DNA of 64,000 bases. It comes from Lachnospiraceae bacterium UBA6987 (lineage in GTDB: Bacteria > Bacillota > Clostridia > Lachnospirales > Lachnospiraceae). Shown piece after piece: positions 59,119 to 64,000 of this stretch (its first letter is position 1; each line of letters starts with the position of its first letter). The notes beneath the pieces were generated by a model, which was not told the origin of the DNA, searched no databases, and saw nothing but the letters and a program-made list of their open reading frames with translations. The position numbers and the translations under genes were made by a program. The stretch lies in contig DJYD01000046.1 in assembly GCA_002449955.1 (NCBI GenBank), positions 3,391 through 67,390 of the forward strand, in the 5' to 3' direction.

Positions 59119-60348
59119 CTAAAACTTATGAACGCATCTCATTTCTTTGCCCTCTTTTTTGATCAGGGCAGTGCAACCTCCGCAGGTGGCACACGGCTTT
59201 TGGATTTTTCGGCCGCATAATATTTCGTTGGCAAAGCCTGGATCTGCAACCCATTGCCGCCCAAAACCGGCCAGATCGAACCAATTGTCTGAGATTCCAC
59301 CTGCAGCGACATTCGCGGCAAAGTCACGCAGCCAGGTAAAGCCGGAAGCGACAACGAGGAGTTCAGGATACTGTGTTTTGACTTCTTTTGCGGATTGTAG
59401 CAGACGTTCTACTCCTTCCAAGGGATGCTCATTAGGAACAGGCCCGCCCATGTCGTAAGGCCGAATCATATAAGGCGTTACGGCCCCTATTCCGGCACTG
59501 ATGTTTAATATGGAAACGCCAAGTGCACGGAGTTCTCCAATCAACCGAAGAGGTTCTGTCATATCCTGTACCAACTCTTTGCCGGGACGACACCCCCAAC
59601 CATAGGGGTAGGGCATCCCGTCGAAAACATTGAGCCGTACGGCAACAGTGATATTACTTTGTTCACGGATGCGGCGTACAATATCCTTTACTAACCGGGT
59701 TCTGTTTTCATAGGAACCGCCATATTTCCCGGAGCGGTTATAGGCAGAGAATAATTCATTTAGAAGATAGCCATGACAGCAACGGATGTCAATGGCATCA
59801 AAACCGGCGCGCTCTGCAAGAAGAGCGGTTTTTACATAATCGTCGGCCAGTCTGTCTAACGCTTCGTCGTTGATGATATAACTGTTTTCTTTAGGGATCA
59901 AAGGATTTTCAATGGCACATGCAACGCTTTTACTGTATCGGCCGGAATGAGTGAGCTGGGCAACAATAAAAGGATTCTCGTGTTCGTGGATAGTGGTTAC
60001 AAACTGTGCAAATTGTTCTGTGTTTTCCTCAGAGAGACGCATTTGCCGGTTATTAGATTTGCCTTCATCGTTCACTGAGATTGATTCCATCCAGATGGTA
60101 CCGACGCCGCCATCAGCTAATGATTGGTAGCGTTCAAATGCCCTTTGAGAAGGACTGCCGTCTTCATTGGAATCAAAGCCTTCTATAGGTTGAGCAAGCA
60201 GACGGTTTCGGATTGTCTTACCATTCACTGAGAGGGGAGTGGATAGCACAGAGGTTTCCTTCGAAAAGGGGAGGCCTTGCGACAGTTGACCGGCATCTGC
60301 TAAAAAATCATTCACGGAAGAGTATGCGTAACGTTGGTGTTTCATCAT
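59119..60348 (-). CDS. Old-yellow-enzyme-type NADH:flavin oxidoreductase with Fe-S cysteines
   Basis: A 409-aa FMN barrel of the OYE/2,4-dienoyl-CoA-reductase family. Recognisable parts are 'IVAQLTHSGRYS', 'DIRCCHGYLLNELFS', 'NRSGKYGGSYENRTRL' and 'GFGRQWVADPGF'. The C-terminal C-x2-C-x2-C-x12-C set can hold a 4Fe-4S cluster. It ends there and lacks the FAD/NAD(P)H domain of dienoyl-CoA reductases, so a separate electron donor is needed. Either of the two ATGs at 60348 and 60345 could start it. It is transcribed leftward from the second promoter cassette and probably reduces a C=C in a pathway intermediate. Confidence 0.85.
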   Translation of the reverse strand: MMKHQRYAYSSVNDFLADAGQLSQGLPFSKETSVLSTPLSVNGKTIRNRLLAQPIEGFDSNEDGSPSQRAFERYQSLADGGVGTIWMESISVNDEGKSNNRQMRLSEENTEQFAQFVTTIHEHENPFIVAQLTHSGRYSKSVACAIENPLIPKENSYIINDEALDRLADDYVKTALLAERAGFDAIDIRCCHGYLLNELFSAYNRSGKYGGSYENRTRLVKDIVRRIREQSNITVAVRLNVFDGMPYPYGWGCRPGKELVQDMTEPLRLIGELRALGVSILNISAGIGAVTPYMIRPYDMGGPVPNEHPLEGVERLLQSAKEVKTQYPELLVVASGFTWLRDFAANVAAGGISDNWFDLAGFGRQWVADPGFANEILCGRKIQKPCATCGGCTALIKKEGKEMRCVHKF

Positions 60349-60420
60349 TGGTTACCGTCCTTGATGATGTTGTTTTTAAAGTAAGTCAAATAAGCTGTGA
60401 AACGTCAAGTCTATGTATTT

Positions 60421-60509
60421 AGTCTATGACAAAAAATAAAAATTGTCAATATAAAAATGTATGCAATTTTAAATTAGATATTGCAAAAAATGAGGTGCAG
60501 TGCTATAGT
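60421..60509. promoter_or_regulatory. Bidirectional promoter cassette, copy 2 (OYE gene / kdgK operon)
   Basis: Rightward: TTGCAA (60481-60486), 17-base spacer, extended TGC-TATAGT (60504-60509). Leftward: perfect TTGACA (60449-60444), 17-base spacer, TAGACT (60426-60421). The segment 60441-60509 repeats 49711-49778 almost base for base, including the shared AT-rich centre with ATGTATGCAA and the same 17-base spacers. Confidence 0.78.
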
Positions 60510-60570
60510 GAGAATAACAAATCAACGCTGATCTGCGGATAAACTGTTTAAGGAAAGGAAGGTTCTATTT

Positions 60571-61593
60571 ATGGGAAAATTGGTATGCTTTGGCGAAATC
60601 ATGGGGCGCTTTAGCCCGCCTGGTTATTTGAAAACGATTCAGACCAACAGTTTTCAGCTCTCCTTTGCCGGCGGCGAGGCAAATGTAGCAGTATCCGTTG
60701 CCAACTATGGCGGAGATGTTAAATTTGTGACTAAACTTCCGGATAATGATCTATCCCGCAGATGCATTCGCATACTTCGCGGTTACCGTGTGAATACAGA
60801 TGATGTTATTTTCGGGGGCGACCGCATGGGGATTTACTTTGTGGAAAAAGGAGCTTCGCAGCGCCCTTCCAAGATTATTTACGACCGCAAGTATTCCGCA
60901 ATTTCCCAAGCGGATCCCTCAGAATTCGATTGGGATAAGATTTTTGAAGGTGCAGAATGGTTCCATTTTACCGGAATCACCCCTGCTCTTTCTGAAAACA
61001 TGGTGTGCGCGTGCCGTGACGCGGTAAAAGCAGCCAAGAAAAAAGGTATTACAATCTCCTGTGATTTAAATTATCGCAAGAATCTTTGGAGTTCAAAGCG
61101 TGCTGGCGAGGTCATGAGTGAATTGATGCCGTATGTGGATGTCTGTATTGCCAATGAAGAAGATGCGGAAAAGGTTTTCGGAATCAAGGCGAGTAATACA
61201 GATGTGACGTCTGGTACACTTAACGAAGAAGGTTACCGGGAGGTGGCGGACCAACTAATTCAGCGGTTTGGTGTAAAAAAAGTGGCGATTACGTTGCGTG
61301 GAAGCATCTCGGCCAGCGATAACATGTGGTCGGGCATACTGTATGACGGAAAACAGTTCTATCATTCCAGGGAATATAAAATCCACTTAGTAGACCGCGT
61401 TGGCGGCGGTGATTCTTTCGGCGGTGGCCTTATTTATTCTCTTATGAGAGGCGATGATGACAAGACTGCGATTGAATTTGCTGTTGCCGCTTCCTGTCTG
61501 AAGCAGGCGACGGAATTTGATTTCAGTGAATCATCTGTGAGTGATGTTGAACTTTTAATGAACGGTGACGCATCCGGCAGAGTGCGCCGTTAA
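60571..61593 (+). CDS. kdgK: 2-keto-3-deoxygluconate kinase (PfkB family)
   Basis: Phosphorylates 2-keto-3-deoxygluconate to KDPG. The 340-aa ribokinase fold has the start 'VCFGEIMGRFSPPG' and 'FAGGEANVAVSVANYG', and the ATP/anion hole 'GGGDSFGGGLIYSL' with the catalytic Asp. The first motif (G-E-x-M/L-x-R/D-F) is that of KdgK rather than fructokinase. AAGGAAAGGAAGG precedes the ATG. It is followed by the aldolase gene for its product. Confidence 0.9.
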   Translation: MGKLVCFGEIMGRFSPPGYLKTIQTNSFQLSFAGGEANVAVSVANYGGDVKFVTKLPDNDLSRRCIRILRGYRVNTDDVIFGGDRMGIYFVEKGASQRPSKIIYDRKYSAISQADPSEFDWDKIFEGAEWFHFTGITPALSENMVCACRDAVKAAKKKGITISCDLNYRKNLWSSKRAGEVMSELMPYVDVCIANEEDAEKVFGIKASNTDVTSGTLNEEGYREVADQLIQRFGVKKVAITLRGSISASDNMWSGILYDGKQFYHSREYKIHLVDRVGGGDSFGGGLIYSLMRGDDDKTAIEFAVAASCLKQATEFDFSESSVSDVELLMNGDASGRVRR

Positions 61594-61647
61594 GTAAGTT
61601 GGCACGTTAAAAGCTGAAAAAACTCTGCGTGAAAAGAAAGGAATAAT

Positions 61648-62301
61648 ATGACGAGAGAAACCATTATTCAGAGAGTTTACGAAGAAAAAGTCATTGCAAT
61701 AGTGCGGGGGATTGAGAGTGATGCTCTTCTTAAGCTTGCAGACGCACTTTACGAAGGGAATATCTCAATGATGGAAATAACTTTTGACCAGGCGCGCCCT
61801 GAAACATGGGAGAGCACTGCGGCCTCGATCGCTTTCCTACGGGAAAAAGTGGGAGATCATATGGCGATCGGCGCAGGCACGGTCACATCTCCACATCTTG
61901 TGGAACTGGCGATTAAAGCTGGTGCTGAATTTATTATTTCACCGGATACACAAAAGGAGGTCATCGAGAAAACGCGGGAGATGGGGGCGGTTTCGATGCC
62001 CGGTGCAATGACACCGACTGAAGTCCTGGAGGCCTATAGATACGGGGCGGACTTTGTAAAAATCTTTCCGGCAGCAGACCTTGGTGTGAAATATATTAAG
62101 GCACTGCGCAGTCCGATAAATCATATCCCTATGCTGGCGGTCGGCGGTGTGAATGAAGAGAACTTGAAGGATTTTCTTGATGTCGGAATGGTCGGTGCAG
62201 GTGTAGGCGGAAACTTAGTTAATAAAAAATGGATTGCGGCGGGAGAGTTTGATAAAATCACTGAACTCGCCAAAAAGTTTAGACGTGCTGCATTGAATTG
62301 A
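61648..62301 (+). CDS. eda: KDPG aldolase (2-keto-3-deoxy-6-phosphogluconate aldolase)
   Basis: Splits KDPG to pyruvate and glyceraldehyde-3-phosphate. The 217-aa class I aldolase has the Schiff-base Lys in FVKIFPA, 'MMEITFD' with the conserved Glu, and 'GAGTVTSPHLV'. GAAAGGAAT lies before the ATG. It ends the second catabolic block, which a strong terminator follows. Confidence 0.95.
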   Translation: MTRETIIQRVYEEKVIAIVRGIESDALLKLADALYEGNISMMEITFDQARPETWESTAASIAFLREKVGDHMAIGAGTVTSPHLVELAIKAGAEFIISPDTQKEVIEKTREMGAVSMPGAMTPTEVLEAYRYGADFVKIFPAADLGVKYIKALRSPINHIPMLAVGGVNEENLKDFLDVGMVGAGVGGNLVNKKWIAAGEFDKITELAKKFRRAALN

Positions 62302-62347
62302 AGAGTTCTAACATGATCTGAAGATTAATAGTATAATATTGCTAAGG

Positions 62348-62391
62348 AAACAAACAGGGCGGGACAATATTATTTCTCGCCCTGTTTGTTT
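62348..62391 (+). terminator. Terminator of the kdgK-eda block
   Basis: A perfect 14-bp stem (62348-62361 with 62378-62391) with a 16-base loop. The rest of the 274-bp gap to the next gene is AT-rich; a weak promoter (TTTACA near 62455) may serve the next gene. Confidence 0.85.
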
Positions 62392-62575
62392 GCACCGTTG
62401 GAAAAAGAAATATATACAACCGTATTCAATATTGTAGAGCTTTATATTTTTCTCTTTACAGATTTAGTCATTTGTTGATAGGATAATTAAGAAAGCATGA
62501 AGAACAAAAGGGCGCCTCTGAGAGTTGAAAGGAAACAGAGCCCCTGCATAATAATTATCAATTTGCGGGAAAAGT

Positions 62576-63376
62576 ATGAAAACGATCAAGATTTTAAACT
62601 GGATACTGGGTGTGCTGGGGGCATTTATCGTAATCGCTTTGGTCATTGTGATCCTTCCCTGGAAGAATCATGAGACGGACAATGCCGCCAATGCTGACGC
62701 CGGGAAGGCGGAGGCGACAGCGATGTCTGAGGCGGCCGTGCAGACGGCGCCAGCGGTGCCGGAGACGGCTTCGCTGCAGAATGCCGTCCCCGGTGACTGC
62801 GTTATTTTCGGGCGCTATGAGCAGGATAATGATGAGGCAAACGGCAAGGAAGAGATCAAATGGCTGGTGTTGGAGCGAAGGGATGATCAGCTTTTGCTGC
62901 TGAGCCTTTACGGGCTTGACTGCCAGGCTTATCACGATAAGACACGATTTGTTTACTGGTCAAATTGCGTGCTCAGGCCATGGTTAAATGAGACCTTCCT
63001 TCAGACCGCTTTTACGGAAGAGGAGCAGGAGGCTATCCTGGAGACAACGGTCACGGCGGATCCGAACCCGATGTTTAATACGCCGGCAGGGTCGGCTGTG
63101 GAGGAAAAGGTCTTCCTGCTGAGCCTTGCGGAGGCAGACCGCTATTTTGCCTCCAATGCCGAGCGGCTCTGCCTGCCGACGGAATATGCGAGGGCGCAGG
63201 GCGTCTATGTGAAATCGGGTTTTGTTGCCTGCTGGTGGTGGCTGCGTTCGCCCGGAAGGTACGGTGATCATGCGGCCTGCGTGGGCAATTTGGGTGATTT
63301 TTACTATGTCGGACTGGGGGTCAAAGCCGGCGATGTGGCTATCCGCCCGGCAATCTGGATAAAGACCGGGACATAA
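62576..63376 (+). CDS. DUF6273-type membrane-anchored protein
   Basis: A 266-aa protein with an N-terminal membrane anchor (about 9-29), an Ala/Glu-rich spacer (about 30-68) and one external domain. The domain ends with 'WWWLRSPGRYGDHAACV', then 'YVGLGV' and 'AIRPAIWI', which I recognise from DUF6273 proteins common in Lachnospiraceae. The arrangement recalls C-type-lectin/formylglycine-enzyme-like folds, but that is inference. GC content returns to the host level. The ribosome site is weak. Confidence 0.7.
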   Translation: MKTIKILNWILGVLGAFIVIALVIVILPWKNHETDNAANADAGKAEATAMSEAAVQTAPAVPETASLQNAVPGDCVIFGRYEQDNDEANGKEEIKWLVLERRDDQLLLLSLYGLDCQAYHDKTRFVYWSNCVLRPWLNETFLQTAFTEEEQEAILETTVTADPNPMFNTPAGSAVEEKVFLLSLAEADRYFASNAERLCLPTEYARAQGVYVKSGFVACWWWLRSPGRYGDHAACVGNLGDFYYVGLGVKAGDVAIRPAIWIKTGT

Positions 63377-63379
63377 AGA

Positions 63380-63411
63380 AAAGACGCGGTTCATATACGA
63401 ACCGCGTCTTT
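63380..63411. terminator. Bidirectional terminator
   Basis: A perfect 13-bp stem (63380-63392 with 63399-63411) with a 6-base loop, between two convergent genes, A-rich on the left and T-rich on the right. Confidence 0.88.
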
Positions 63412-63451
63412 CCTTTATCCATCGCCCATCAGGCAGAGCGCTTCACAGGGC

Positions 63452-64000
63452 TTATTTTTCAACCACGGCAAGCTCGCCGCCTTCGACCCTGACCTCCACG
63501 GTCTCGCCCTCGGTCAGTTCGCCCGCGATGATGGTCCGCGCGATCAGCGTCTCCACATGGGACTGCAGATAACGCTTGATCGGCCTTGCGCCGAACGCGG
63601 GATCGTAGCTGTGGTCGATGATGTAGTCCTTGGCTTCGTCCGTGATCTCCAGCTTCAGGCTCTTTTCCGCCATTCGTTCCGCAAGGGACTTCGTGAGCAG
63701 ATCGATGATGCTGTACATGTTGTCCTTCGTGAGCGGCTTGTAGAAGACGATGTCGTCCAGCCGGTTCAGGAACTCGGGACGGAAGGTCCGGTGCAGGAGA
63801 GCGGTCACATTATCCCTTGCCGCCTGCGTGATCTCACCGTTCGGCCCGATGCCTTCAAGCAGAGCCTGCGAGCCCAGGTTCGAGGTCAGGATAATGATCG
63901 TGTTCTTGAAGTCCACGGTCCGTCCCTGCGAATCGGTGATCCGCCCGTCGTCCAGCACCTGGAGCAGGATGTTGAAGACGTCCGGGTGCGCTTTTTCGAT
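63452..64000 (-). CDS. clpB: ClpB-type AAA+ disaggregase, C-terminal part (start outside window)
   Basis: The last 183 residues of a Clp/Hsp100 ATPase. At the window edge the frame reads IEKAHPDVFNILLQVLDDGR, the Walker B-to-sensor region of the second AAA+ domain. 'NTIIILTSNLGSQ' (sensor 1) and the sensor 2 region 'DPAFGARPIKRYLQ' follow. The ending, without a zinc finger or ClpX features, fits ClpB rather than ClpC, which usually has a different C-terminal tail. Chaperone function is inferred from family. Confidence 0.85.
   Translation of the reverse strand: MEKAHPDVFNILLQVLDDGRITDSQGRTVDFKNTIIILTSNLGSQALLEGIGPNGEITQAARDNVTALLHRTFRPEFLNRLDDIVFYKPLTKDNMYSIIDLLTKSLAERMAEKSLKLEITDEAKDYIIDHSYDPAFGARPIKRYLQSHVETLIARTIIAGELTEGETVEVRVEGGELAVVEK

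Larger units (their letters stand above)
48120..62600. other. AT-rich genomic island for sugar-acid-type catabolism
   Basis: From about 48,120, inside the MATE gene, to the spacer before the DUF6273 gene the DNA is clearly more AT-rich than both flanks and codon third positions shift to A/T. It carries a GntR regulator, a TRAP transporter and ten catabolic enzymes or enzyme-like proteins, on two transcription blocks with matching promoters. No integrase, transposase, tRNA or flanking direct repeat was seen, so transfer by homologous recombination at the MATE gene is more likely than site-specific insertion. The right edge is uncertain within 62,300-62,620. Confidence 0.65.

Noticed and set aside
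48120..62600. Prophage, integrative element or transposon
   Set aside because: No integrase, transposase, relaxase, structural phage gene, flanking repeat or tRNA was found.
1..64000. tRNA, rRNA, CRISPR arrays and T-box leaders
   Set aside because: I saw no tRNA-like ends, regularly spaced repeats or TGG-ACCGCG T-box sequence on reading both strands; a software scan was not possible.

Overview
The window looks like the chromosome of a GC-rich, low-oxygen Firmicute, most likely Lachnospiraceae or a near relative. The evidence is the PASTA kinase-rsgA-rpe block, the comM-dprA-topA-codY block, a class III fructose-bisphosphatase, CodY, a Cna-B/VaFE-repeat surface protein, strong AGGAGG ribosome sites and many lipoproteins with no outer-membrane genes. 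I saw no rRNA, tRNA, CRISPR array, integrase or transposase.

Layout. 1-7.7 kb (+): end of a PASTA Ser/Thr kinase, rsgA, rpe, a PrsA/SurA-like lipoprotein, ung and a hydrolase-membrane fusion. 7.8-16.1 kb (-): a cell-envelope cluster of two zinc-ribbon membrane proteins (one with a gluzincin-like HExxH site), a large repeat protein, an MscS channel and an LSm-like protein. 16.4-23 kb: a hydroxyacyl-CoA dehydrogenase divergent from a TetR regulator, a Y-family polymerase with its YolD partner and an AAA ATPase, then fbp. 23.2-25.3 kb: a lipoprotein with a caspase/gingipain-like His-Cys pair. 25.6-31.3 kb: comM, dprA, topA, codY. 31.3-38.8 kb: two coupled ABC ATPase-permeases and a tightly overlapped NAD salvage operon. 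39-47.3 kb: a lipoprotein, a thioester/Cna-B/VaFE adhesin and a two-gene SUF system.

48.1-62.3 kb is a base-composition island. GC falls abruptly inside the MATE transporter gene, at about base 48,120, and stays low to the end of an aldolase gene. The island encodes a GntR regulator, a TRAP transporter and a set of sugar-acid-type enzymes: Asp/Glu-racemase-like, enolase-superfamily dehydratase, aldo-keto reductase, cupin, two tandem RraA-like aldolases, shikimate-dehydrogenase-like, an old-yellow-enzyme reductase, KDG kinase and KDPG aldolase. The two transcription blocks are each driven by a near-identical bidirectional promoter cassette about 10.7 kb apart, which marks them as one regulon. 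The expected end products are pyruvate and glyceraldehyde-3-phosphate, but the starting substrate cannot be named from sequence. This island is the best candidate here for an undescribed system.

After the island the host composition resumes with a DUF6273-type protein and the end of a ClpB-type chaperone.
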